A program made the translations under genes and the position numbers. Below, in pieces: positions 1 to 7,446 of a stretch of 64,000 nt of DNA (position 1 is its first letter; every line of letters begins with the position of its first letter). Source of the stretch: Streptomyces kronopolitis. Its GTDB lineage: Bacteria > Actinomycetota > Actinomycetes > Streptomycetales > Streptomycetaceae. The DNA is taken from positions 463,727 through 527,726 of the forward strand of contig NZ_BMND01000002.1 in assembly GCF_014646275.1 (NCBI RefSeq). Direction: 5' to 3'. Under the pieces are notes generated by a model. That model was not told where the DNA came from and made no database searches. It saw only the letters and a program-made list of their open reading frames with translations.

Positions 1-500
1 TCGCGCTCTTCATGGTGCTGGCCGCGCTGGAGACCACCTCACACGTCCTGTCCAGCATGATCCGGCTGCTCCTGGAGCACCCCCGGCAGCTGAACTGGCT
101 GCGGGTGCACCCCGAGCAGATACCGGACGCGATCGACGAGGTGCTGCGCTACGACGCCCCGATCCACATGATCAGCCGGATCGCCCCCGAGGACACCGAG
201 CTGGCCGGCGTGACCGTCCGCAAGAACGAGATGGTGCAGCTCATGGTCGGCGCCGCCCATCACGACCCGGACCACTTCGCCGCCCCCGAGGAGTTCGACG
301 TCAGCCGGCGCGCCTCCCACCTGAGCTTCGGCGGGGGAATCCACTACTGCCTCGGCAACGCGCTGGCGCGCATGGAGGCGGACTGCCTGCTCACCGCGAT
401 GCTCGACCGGCTGCCCGGGCTGCGGATCGGCGCACCGCCCGTCTGGGAGTCACGGGTGGCCTTCCGCCGCCTGGTCACTCTTCCCGTCGTCCGCGTCTGA
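1..500 (+). CDS. Cytochrome P450, C-terminal part (5' end outside window)
   Basis: Haem-thiolate monooxygenase fragment of about 165 residues; the reading frame is already open at base 3. It begins in the I helix (AALETTSHV, the AGxxTT region), continues through the K-helix ExxR (DEVLR) and ends with the Cys-ligand loop FGGGIHYCLGNALA. Actinobacterial P450s usually have about 400 residues, so roughly the first 60% is missing. Only 54 bp separate it from the enoyl-CoA hydratase-like gene, so the two are probably co-transcribed. Such a pairing is common at the edge of specialised-metabolite or catabolic clusters. The substrate cannot be inferred. Confidence 0.95.
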   Translation, partial: ALFMVLAALETTSHVLSSMIRLLLEHPRQLNWLRVHPEQIPDAIDEVLRYDAPIHMISRIAPEDTELAGVTVRKNEMVQLMVGAAHHDPDHFAAPEEFDVSRRASHLSFGGGIHYCLGNALARMEADCLLTAMLDRLPGLRIGAPPVWESRVAFRRLVTLPVVRV

Positions 501-554
501 CCGCCCCGGCGCACAGGCCTCCCGCACAGCGGCACAACGAAACAAGGAACGCCC

Positions 555-1313
555 ATGATGCACGACTTCAAGTCCCTCCTCGTGAGACGGGAAGGCGCCG
601 TTCTCACCGTCCAGTTGAACCGTCCCGAGACGGGCAACGCCATCTCGGGGGAGATCCTCGACGAGCTGCTCGCCGTACTGGGGGCCCTGGACGACGAGTC
701 CGGTATCCGGGTCCTGGTCCTCTCCGGCGCGGGCGCGGACTTCTGCCTGGGCGGTGACCGCTCGGAGTTCCCGGCTCTGCTCGCCGAGGAGCCCGGCGGG
801 GTGGGGCTGCGCGCGCTCGGCAACAAGGCGCGGCGGGTGTGCGAGGCCCTCGCGAGCACGGACGTGGTGACCATCGCGCGGCTGCACGGCGGGGTGGTCG
901 GCGCCGGTGTGGGGCTCGCGGTCTTCTGCGATCTGCGGGCCGGCGCGGACACCTGCCGCTTCCGGCTGCCGGAGCTGGGCCTGGGGGTGCCGCCCGCCTG
1001 GGGCGGGATCATGCCGCGGCTGCTGCACGAGGCGGGCGCCTCGCGGATCCGTGAGCTGATACTGACCGCCGACAACTTCGACGCCGCCACCGCGCAGGAG
1101 CTGTCCATCCTGCACAAGGCCGTCCCCGAGGAGCAGCTCGACAGCACCGTCGCACGCTGGATCAAGCCGCTGGTGCGCCGTTCCCCCTCGGCCCTGCGGA
1201 CCGCCAAGCTGATGCTGAACGCCTACGCCAACGCCAACCGCCTGGCGGACGCCACCCTGTTCGACGCCGAGCTGCTGTCCTCCGCGCTGACCGTCGCCAC
1301 CGCCGGACGCTGA
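555..1313 (+). CDS. Enoyl-CoA hydratase/isomerase family protein
   Basis: A 252-residue crotonase-fold protein. The N-terminal LTVQLNRPETGNAIS segment, the first oxyanion-hole region (VLSGAGADFCLGGD) and the second (LHGGVVGAGVGLAVFCDLR) are typical. The crotonase glutamates are only partly recognisable: the PxxWGGI stretch stands where the catalytic loop is expected. The exact reaction (hydratase, isomerase or a polyketide-tailoring dehydratase) is therefore open. A purine-rich AAGGAA lies just before tandem ATGs at 555 and 558. It probably shares a transcript with the upstream P450. Confidence 0.88.
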   Translation: MMHDFKSLLVRREGAVLTVQLNRPETGNAISGEILDELLAVLGALDDESGIRVLVLSGAGADFCLGGDRSEFPALLAEEPGGVGLRALGNKARRVCEALASTDVVTIARLHGGVVGAGVGLAVFCDLRAGADTCRFRLPELGLGVPPAWGGIMPRLLHEAGASRIRELILTADNFDAATAQELSILHKAVPEEQLDSTVARWIKPLVRRSPSALRTAKLMLNAYANANRLADATLFDAELLSSALTVATAGR

Positions 1314-1360
1314 GGCTAACCGCAGGACGGCCGAGCGGGAGCGCCGAGCCGATCCGCGGC

Positions 1361-1409
1361 GGCCGGGCGCGGGCGCGTCCCCGGTCCGTGCCGCCGCGGC
1401 CGCCCGGCC
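1361..1409. terminator. Hairpin between convergent genes
   Basis: A perfect 9-bp GC stem (1361-1369 with 1401-1409) encloses a 31-nt loop between the stop of the crotonase gene and the stop of the oppositely oriented carbonic-anhydrase-like gene. It has no T tract, as is usual in Streptomyces. It could serve both directions. Confidence 0.45.
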
Positions 1410-1412
1410 CGC

Positions 1413-1952
1413 TCACTCCCCGTCGGCCGTGACCGTCTCCCGGTGCTGCGCCGCCAGCTCCCCGTACATCGTGGCGTTGACGGTGAGGAGTTCGCGCTCC
1501 TCGGCGGTCAGCTCGCGCTTGACCTTCGCCGGCACCCCGGCGACCAGGGAGCCGGGCGGGACCCGCATGCCCTGGGGGACCAGCGCCTGCGCGGCGACCA
1601 GCGAACCCGCCCCGATGTGGGCCCCGTTGAGCACCGTGGCGCCCATGCCGATCAGCACGTCGTCCTCGACGGTGCAGCCGTGCAGCACCGCGTTGTGGCC
1701 GACCGAGACCCGCTCCCCGACGGTCACCGGGAAGCCGGGGTCGACATGGACCGTGCAGTTGTCCTGGATGTTGCTGTCGGCGCCGAGCACGATCGGGCCG
1801 CAGTCGGCCCGCAGCACCGCGTGGTACCAGACGCTGGAGCCGGCCGCCATGGAGACCTCGCCGAGCACGACGGACGTCGCGGCGGTGAACGCCGAGGGAT
1901 CGATGGCCGGCTCCTTGCCGTTCACCGCTGAGATCAAGGCCCGTGCCGTCAT
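1413..1952 (-). CDS. Gamma-carbonic anhydrase-like hexapeptide-repeat protein
   Basis: A 179-residue left-handed parallel beta-helix protein of the YrdA/PaaY/gamma-carbonic anhydrase family. Hexapeptide repeats run from about residue 20 to 150. Candidate zinc ligands lie in NCTVHVDPGFP and SVGHNAVLHGC, where the family places its His triad, and HAVLRADCGPI matches the family's conserved Arg/Asp loop. The end (LVAGVPAKVKREL) is the classic closing segment. A strong AGGAG sits 8 nt before the ATG. Members act as zinc enzymes or CoA-thioester handlers; activity here is unproven. It is convergent with the preceding gene. Confidence 0.9.
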   Translation of the reverse strand: MTARALISAVNGKEPAIDPSAFTAATSVVLGEVSMAAGSSVWYHAVLRADCGPIVLGADSNIQDNCTVHVDPGFPVTVGERVSVGHNAVLHGCTVEDDVLIGMGATVLNGAHIGAGSLVAAQALVPQGMRVPPGSLVAGVPAKVKRELTAEERELLTVNATMYGELAAQHRETVTADGE

Positions 1953-2102
1953 TCTTCGCTCTCCTTTGCCGTGCTGCGCCGCGACTCCAGCACCGTAGAC
2001 GACCTCCGCGGCGCCCGGCGGGGACGGCCGCGGGTGGGGCGAAGATCACAGCACGCCGCACGGTCGCTACGGCGGCGGGCCGATTACCGTGTGCGGGTGC
2101 CG

Positions 2103-2861
2103 ATGAACAAGAACGTGTTCTCATCCGTCGCGGCCTGGCGGCGCCGGGCCGTGTCGCGTGCCGTGCACCGCGGCGCGCGCTGGGTGAGGGAGTCCGCGGC
2201 CGTGACGGCACAGCGCCCCGGCCCGTACCGCTTCCGCCGGATCGGCACCGGCACCCGGCTCGCCTTCCCGCAGGGCACGGTCTTCGGCGACCCGTGGATC
2301 GAGCTGGGCGACCACTGCATCATCGCCCAGGACGTGACGCTCACGGCGGGCATGATGCCGGACCTCGATCTCGGCCCGGACCCGATCCTCACGCTGGGCA
2401 ACGGCGTGGTGCTCGGGCGGGGCAGCCATGTGATCGCCGATGTCCGGCTGACGATCGGCGACGACTGCTTCTTCGGCCCCGGGGTGTACGTCACCACCAC
2501 CAACCACAGCTACGACGACCCCGAGGTGCCGATCGGCAAGCAGTGGCCGCGCAGCGACCCGGTCGCCATCGGCTCCGGCAGCTGGATCGGCACCGGCGCG
2601 GTGATCCTGCCCGGCGCGCGGCTGGGCCGGAACGTGGTCGTCGCGGCCGGCGCCGTGGTGCGCGGCGAGGTCCCCGACCACGCGGTGGTCGCCGGCGCGC
2701 CCGCCAAGGTCGTCCGCCGCTGGGACCCCCGGGAGGGCTGGCAGCCGCCGCTGCGCACGCCGGCGCCGGTGCCGATCCCCGAGGGCGTCACCCCCGAGCA
2801 GCTGCGCGCGGTGCAGGAATGGCACGCCGCGGAGGCCGGGGAGGCGTACGAGGCGTCCTGA
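2103..2861 (+). CDS. Acyltransferase of the left-handed beta-helix family
   Basis: A 252-residue protein with a basic amphipathic N-terminus (MNKNVFSSVAAWRRR) followed by hexapeptide repeats that coil a beta-helix. The acetyltransferase-like loop YVTTTNHSYDDPEVPIGKQ carries the candidate catalytic His. The closing segment VVAGAPAKVVRRWDP is typical of maltose/galactoside O-acetyltransferases. The ATG at 2103 follows in-frame GTGs at 2091 and 2097, so the start is not certain. It diverges from the neighbouring gamma-carbonic anhydrase-like gene, which has the same fold but is not obviously a duplicate. Confidence 0.85.
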   Translation: MNKNVFSSVAAWRRRAVSRAVHRGARWVRESAAVTAQRPGPYRFRRIGTGTRLAFPQGTVFGDPWIELGDHCIIAQDVTLTAGMMPDLDLGPDPILTLGNGVVLGRGSHVIADVRLTIGDDCFFGPGVYVTTTNHSYDDPEVPIGKQWPRSDPVAIGSGSWIGTGAVILPGARLGRNVVVAAGAVVRGEVPDHAVVAGAPAKVVRRWDPREGWQPPLRTPAPVPIPEGVTPEQLRAVQEWHAAEAGEAYEAS

Positions 2862-2889
2862 CCAGCCGTCAGGCGCGCCTGCCCCGGAG

Positions 2890-3759
2890 TCAGCTGCCCG
2901 AGGCGAGCAGCACCGTGCCGACCAGCGCGAGCGAGGCGCCGGCCGCTTGGACGGCCTGGAGCCGCTCCTTGAGGACGCCGAGCGCCGCGAGCGAGGTGAC
3001 GACCGGGTAGAGGGAGGCGAGCACCGCCGCCATGGTGACCGGGCCGTGCTGGGCGGCGATCGCGTACGTGCCGTTGGCGGCGACATCGGCGATCCCGACG
3101 AAGGCGAGTGCGGGCAGCGCGCCGCGAAGGGCCGGCAGTCCGCCCTCGGGCAGTGCCGGGGTGCCGCGCCGCACCGAGGCGTACAGGGCGGCGCCGCCGA
3201 CGGCGACATTGCACACCCGCTGGACGAACAGGGCGAGGAAGAGCCCGGTGACGGTCGTGGACGCCTCGGAGATCAGCGCCATCACCGCGCCGAAGCCGAG
3301 CGCCGAGACCAGCGTCAGCGCGATCGTCTGGCGGGCCACCGACGCGCCGTTGAGCCGCGGGCCGCCGGCCAGCAGCACGCCGACCACGGCCACCACCATG
3401 CCGGCGGACTGCAGCAGCCCCGGCCGCTCGCCCGCCACGATCCCGACGCCGAGCGGTACCAGGACGGTGCCGATCGAGGCGAGCGGGGAGACCACGCCCA
3501 TCGGGCCGAGCGCCAGGGCGCGGTAGAAGCAGAGCATGGCGGCGGGTCCCACGACTCCCGCGCCGACCGCGCACCACAGCTGCGGTCCGGCCTCCCGCCA
3601 GCCGCCGGTGGCCAGCACGATGGCGCCCAGTGCCACGGCGGCCAGGGTCTGCGAGACCACCACGACGGTCAGCGCCTGCAGCCGTCGGGTGAGCAGTCCG
3701 CCGCCGAAGTCGGCGAGCCCCCACAGCAGGCTGGTGGCCAGGGCGAAGACCGCTGTCAT
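2890..3759 (-). CDS. EamA/DMT-family membrane transporter
   Basis: A 289-residue protein with ten predicted hydrophobic helices arranged as two EamA repeats. The first begins ATSLLWGLADFGGG and the second LVSALGFGAVMALISEAS. The family exports small metabolites; the substrate is unknown. I chose the ATG at 3759 because a GAGG lies upstream and the protein then starts directly with the first helix; the frame stays open to 3816. It is divergent from the XRE-cupin regulator, which is its likely controller. Confidence 0.9.
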   Translation of the reverse strand: MTAVFALATSLLWGLADFGGGLLTRRLQALTVVVVSQTLAAVALGAIVLATGGWREAGPQLWCAVGAGVVGPAAMLCFYRALALGPMGVVSPLASIGTVLVPLGVGIVAGERPGLLQSAGMVVAVVGVLLAGGPRLNGASVARQTIALTLVSALGFGAVMALISEASTTVTGLFLALFVQRVCNVAVGGAALYASVRRGTPALPEGGLPALRGALPALAFVGIADVAANGTYAIAAQHGPVTMAAVLASLYPVVTSLAALGVLKERLQAVQAAGASLALVGTVLLASGS

Positions 3760-3834
3760 GGTGAAACCTCGCAGTACAGTGAACCGGACGCTGAAGTACA
3801 CCACACCGTAGTGCAAGAAACTGAACTGCGGAAT

Positions 3835-3846
3835 CGAATATATTCG
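3835..3846. promoter_or_regulatory. 12-bp perfect palindrome between transporter and regulator
   Basis: CGAATATATTCG is perfectly self-complementary. It sits in an AT-richer pocket 20 bp before the GTG of the XRE gene, within the 107-bp divergent promoter region. Position and symmetry suggest the operator of the XRE protein. Confidence 0.5.
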
Positions 3847-3866
3847 CCCCCGACCTGGACGGACCC

Positions 3867-4439
3867 GTGACGGATCTCGATCAGCTCACGCAGTCGCTCG
3901 CCCGCAACCTCAAGCACTGGCGCGGTGAGCGCGGCTTCACCCTCGATGCGCTGGCGGCCCGGGCCGGGGTCAGCCGCGGCATGATCATCCAGATCGAGCA
4001 GGCCCGTACGAACCCGAGCGTGGGCACCACCGTCAAGATCGCCGACGCGCTCGGCGTCAGCATCACCACGCTGCTCGACTACGAGCAGGGCCCGCAGGTG
4101 CGCATCGTGGCCGCCGACGAGGCGGTCCGGCTCTGGTCCACCGAGGCCGGCAGCTTCACCATGCTCCTGGTGGGCGCCGAGGCCCCCGGGCCCTTCGAAC
4201 TGTGGGACTGGCGGCTGATGCCCGGCGACCGCAGCGCCTCCGATCCGCACCCGCCCGGCACCGTCGAACTGCTGCATGTCCGCACCGGCACCCTGACGCT
4301 GGTGGTCGACGGCGCGGAGCACCAAGTGCCCGCCGGCGCCTCCGCGACGTTCGAGGCCAAGGTCCCCCACGCCTACCGCAACGACGGCGCGGAGCCGGTC
4401 GAGATGACCATGTCGGTGATCATCCCGCTCGCCCGCTGA
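3867..4439 (+). CDS. XRE-family regulator with C-terminal cupin
   Basis: A 190-residue two-domain regulator. Residues about 10-65 form a helix-turn-helix (LAARAGVSRGMIIQIEQ), and about 75-190 form a RmlC-like cupin that ends VPHAYRNDG with a His typical of cupin motif 2. Such SutR/PuuR-like proteins sense a small ligand in the cupin and usually control an adjacent gene, here the EamA transporter. The start is GTG. Ligand unknown. Confidence 0.92.
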   Translation: MTDLDQLTQSLARNLKHWRGERGFTLDALAARAGVSRGMIIQIEQARTNPSVGTTVKIADALGVSITTLLDYEQGPQVRIVAADEAVRLWSTEAGSFTMLLVGAEAPGPFELWDWRLMPGDRSASDPHPPGTVELLHVRTGTLTLVVDGAEHQVPAGASATFEAKVPHAYRNDGAEPVEMTMSVIIPLAR

Positions 4440-4482
4440 GCGGGTCCGCCGCCGGGCGGGCACGACTGTTAACTTGGCGCGT

Positions 4483-5040
4483 ATGCCCGTCCCGATGGAT
4501 GCCTTTGACGATGTCCGCCCCGCCGTCGAGTGCCTGGACCTGCTGGTCCCTCCGGTGGCCGGCGCGCTGCGTGACTGGCAGGGGCCGGTGGCGGTCGAGG
4601 AGCTGCGCTACGTCGACACCGACCCGGCCATCGCGGACACCGCCCTGCTCGTCGAACACTACGGGCCCTGGCTGCTGGAGCAGTCGGCGAACTGCGTGGT
4701 GGTGGCCGGCAAGCGCGGCGGGCAGACCACCCTGGCCGCCTGCGTCGTCCTCTCGCACACCCGCGTGGACGTCAACGGGGCGGTGCGCCGCCAACTGGGC
4801 GCCCGCAAGGCGTCGTTCGCGCCGATGGACCAGGCGGTCGACGACAGCGGGATGGAATACGGCGGCATCACCCCGATCGGCCTGCCCGCCGACTGGCCGC
4901 TGCTGGTGGACACCGCCGTCGCCGAGACCCCCTACGCCCTGATCGGCAGCGGCAGCCGCCGCGGCAAACTCATCGTGCCCGGCACGGCACTGGCCGAACT
5001 GCCCGGCGCCACACTCCTGGACGGCCTGGGCACCGCCTGA
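4483..5040 (+). CDS. YbaK/EbsC-family aminoacyl-tRNA deacylase-like protein
   Basis: A 185-residue single-domain protein of the YbaK/ProX fold. GKRGGQTTLAACVV, the RRQLGARKASFAP strand and MEYGGITPIGLP are diagnostic. Family members hydrolyse mischarged aminoacyl-tRNAs such as Cys-tRNA(Pro) in trans; the lysine in GARKASF is a candidate catalytic residue. I chose ATG 4483 over TTG 4474 because the shorter form begins at the usual family position. No ribosome site is evident, so the message may be leaderless. Confidence 0.9.
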   Translation: MPVPMDAFDDVRPAVECLDLLVPPVAGALRDWQGPVAVEELRYVDTDPAIADTALLVEHYGPWLLEQSANCVVVAGKRGGQTTLAACVVLSHTRVDVNGAVRRQLGARKASFAPMDQAVDDSGMEYGGITPIGLPADWPLLVDTAVAETPYALIGSGSRRGKLIVPGTALAELPGATLLDGLGTA

Positions 5041-5055
5041 CGAGCGCCGCCCCCT

Positions 5056-5463
5056 TCAGCCCAACCGGGGCAGCTCGATCGCCGGACAGCGATCCATCAC
5101 CATATCGAGCCCGGAGTCGCGCACCCGGTCCCAGGCCGCCTCGTCGACCACCCCGAGCTGGAACCAGACGGCCCGCGCGCCCAGCGCCACCGCCTCGTCG
5201 GCTATGCCGCCCGCCAGCTCGCTGTTGACGAAGACATCGACCACATCGACCGGGAACGGGATCGCGGCGAGCGAGGGATACCCCTGCTCACCATGGACCG
5301 TCTCGGCCTTCGGATGCACCGGCACGATCCGCTTGCCGTGCCGCTGCAGCACCTCCGCGACGCCGTGCGCCGCCCGCTGTTCGTTGCTCGACAGGCCCAC
5401 GATCGCCCAGGTGTCGCCGAGCTCGGTGAGGATCCTGCGGATCGTGGTGGGGTCGCCGTACAC
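5056..5463 (-). CDS. CoA-binding domain protein (YccU type)
   Basis: A 135-residue Rossmann-fold protein consisting only of a CoA-binding domain: WAIVGLSSNEQRAAHGVAEVL at the N-terminus, VPVHPKAETVHGEQ, and DVVDVFVNSELAGGIADEA. It resembles the nucleotide-binding part of succinyl-CoA synthetase alpha without the catalytic His domain. The role is not established. It is convergent with the YbaK-like gene. Confidence 0.9.
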   Translation of the reverse strand: MYGDPTTIRRILTELGDTWAIVGLSSNEQRAAHGVAEVLQRHGKRIVPVHPKAETVHGEQGYPSLAAIPFPVDVVDVFVNSELAGGIADEAVALGARAVWFQLGVVDEAAWDRVRDSGLDMVMDRCPAIELPRLG

Positions 5464-5577
5464 GCACTGCCTCCTGTGGAAGGTTCCTGTGCGCTCAACG
5501 GACGGCGCCGCCAGGAGATTCCCGTCGTGGGACGACCGGTGCGCGGACCGCGAGGACCCCGCGGCGGTACGGCAGAC

Positions 5578-5607
5578 GCCCCGCCCGAAGGGGAAGACGG
5601 GCGGGGC
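5578..5607 (-). terminator. Strong GC hairpin after the T7SS-associated gene
   Basis: A perfect 10-bp stem (5578-5587 with 5598-5607) with a 10-nt loop lies 21 bp past the stop of the minus-strand gene at 5628. Confidence 0.7.
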
Positions 5608-5627
5608 GGGTCCTGTGCGCCGGCGGA

Positions 5628-6407
5628 TCAGTTCCGGCCGCGGGCCACTCCACTACTGGCCATCCCGGCGCCGACGGTGCTGCCGTTCGCCGCACGGGCC
5701 GGCTTGCCGATCGCCCGGCCGCCGCTCACCGGCTCGGCGCCGCCGGCCCCGGTGCCCGGGCGCGCCGCCACGGCCGGCTTGCCCGCCTCGTCCGTCGTGC
5801 CGGACGCCGCGGCCACCGCGGCGCGCAGCTCCTCGGTGTCCACCAGCATGCTCACCGGGCCGGTCGGGTTGAGATACAGCGCGTGCCCCGGCGGCAGCTG
5901 CTCGACGAGCGCGGACACCGGCCGGCGGTCGAAGAGCAGCCGGCCCACCGATTCGAGATAGCTCTGCGAGGTGTAGACCGGGATCACCGGGGTGCCCTCG
6001 GGGGAGGCGGCGGCCAGCGGTGAGCCGGTCGCGGTGACCAGTACGGACACCTCCGCGCGCGCCAGCGCCTCGGACACGTCCTGGCCCGGCCCGTAGCCGG
6101 TCGCGGCGAGCTGCACCGCGCAGTCGACCGCGTCGGCCGGCTCCGGCCAGTCCAGCATCTGCGGCGACGGCCGGTACTCCGGATTGTCCCGCCACTCCTC
6201 GATCTCGCCCGTCGGACCCGAGCGCCACTGCCCGATCAGCGCCCACAGGGGCGGTGGCCCCTCGCCCTGCCAGGTCAGATCCACCATGGCCAACCAGTGA
6301 TCGGGCGCAGTGCGTGCCGCCTCGATGACCTCGGGCGGGGGTTCGGGCATCTCGTCACCCGTCACGGGCACGCCCGCCGTCATCGCCGCCTGTGTGCTCT
6401 CTTCCAT
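5628..6407 (-). CDS. Type VII secretion-associated, SseB-like protein
   Basis: A 259-residue soluble protein of the family annotated as type VII secretion-associated in Streptomyces. The acidic N-terminus leads into PPPEVIEAARTAPDHWLAMV, the WQGEGPPPLWALIGQWRS block and the SseB-like core VIPVYTSQSYLESV. The last 60 residues are an Ala/Gly-rich low-complexity tail. A GGAGGG precedes ATG 6407, which rejects the longer frame to 6461. No WXG100, EccC or other ESX gene lies nearby, so it is an orphan here. Confidence 0.8.
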   Translation of the reverse strand: MEESTQAAMTAGVPVTGDEMPEPPPEVIEAARTAPDHWLAMVDLTWQGEGPPPLWALIGQWRSGPTGEIEEWRDNPEYRPSPQMLDWPEPADAVDCAVQLAATGYGPGQDVSEALARAEVSVLVTATGSPLAAASPEGTPVIPVYTSQSYLESVGRLLFDRRPVSALVEQLPPGHALYLNPTGPVSMLVDTEELRAAVAAASGTTDEAGKPAVAARPGTGAGGAEPVSGGRAIGKPARAANGSTVGAGMASSGVARGRN

Positions 6408-6667
6408 GCCGCCCTCCGCAAACCCGCCGTTCCTACGTGTACGAGCGGGGCCCCGGAACACGAGGCTCTCGCACTGGCCTCACAGTGCCCACGGGCGGCG
6501 CGGACGTCTCCCCGACGCACCGTGCGGACGGGGCGGGTACGCCGCCTGGCCGTGCGGACTGCGCCCGTCCGGCCGACACCCGGGCCCGTACGGCGGACAC
6601 CCCCGCGCGGCGCGGGCCGCCGCCGGCCGCCGCTTCGCAGGTCACCGGGGCCGCATAGGCTGGCCCG

Positions 6668-7294
6668 ATGCAGGAGCAGTACCGCACGCTCGCGCGCGAG
6701 GGCGTCCACGAGATCGAGATCAACAAGTCCCGCTTCCTGTGCGCGCTCGCGCCCGTGGCGACCGAGGCCGAGGCCCAGGACTTCATCGCGCGCATCCGCA
6801 GGGAACACCCCACGGCCCGCCACCACTGCTTCGCCTACGTCCTCGGTGCCGACGGCGGCGTTCAGAAGGCCAGCGACGACGGGGAGCCCGGCGGCACCGC
6901 GGGCGTACCGATGCTCCAGATGCTGGTGCGCCGCGAGGTCCGCTTCGTGGTCGCCGTGGTCACCCGCTACTTCGGCGGCGTCAAGCTCGGCGCCGGGGGC
7001 CTGATCCGCGCCTACGGCGGTGTCGTCGGCGAGGCGCTGGACGTGCTGGGAACGGTCACCCGCCGGCGCTTCCGGCTGGTGACGGTGACCGTCGACCACC
7101 AGCGCGCGGGCCGGGTGGAGAACGATCTGCGTACGACGGGCCGGACGGTGCGCGAGGTGACGTACGGCGCGGAGGTCCGCATCGAGGTCGGGCTGCCGGA
7201 GTCCGATCTAAAGGCCTTCCGCGGCTGGCTCGCGGACACCACCGCCGGGACGGCGCGGCTGGAACTCGGCGGCGAGGCGTACGGGGACGCCTGA
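6668..7294 (+). CDS. YigZ/IMPACT family protein (UPF0029)
   Basis: A 208-residue two-domain protein. The N-terminal IMPACT domain shows INKSRFLCAL, ARHHCFAYVLG, DDGEPGGTAGVPML and VTRYFGGVKLGAGGLIRAY. The C-terminal half is the ferredoxin-like DUF1949 domain. Bacterial members are cytosolic; they have been linked to translation control and cleavage of small peptides, but the role is unsettled. It is transcribed divergently from the T7SS-associated gene across 260 bp in which I see no further gene. Confidence 0.92.
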   Translation: MQEQYRTLAREGVHEIEINKSRFLCALAPVATEAEAQDFIARIRREHPTARHHCFAYVLGADGGVQKASDDGEPGGTAGVPMLQMLVRREVRFVVAVVTRYFGGVKLGAGGLIRAYGGVVGEALDVLGTVTRRRFRLVTVTVDHQRAGRVENDLRTTGRTVREVTYGAEVRIEVGLPESDLKAFRGWLADTTAGTARLELGGEAYGDA

Positions 7295-7446
7295 CCGGCC
7301 GGCCCGGCGCCGTGCGCGGGAGTGCGCGGGCCGCGCCTAAATGGCCGGTCCGCGCCGATGTGCCGGTGCGGCGACCGTGCCAGCATGAGGCGCGGCGAGA
7401 AGGACCGGCGTCCGGCGTGCGCGCCGACCGGAGAAGGGTCTGCCGG

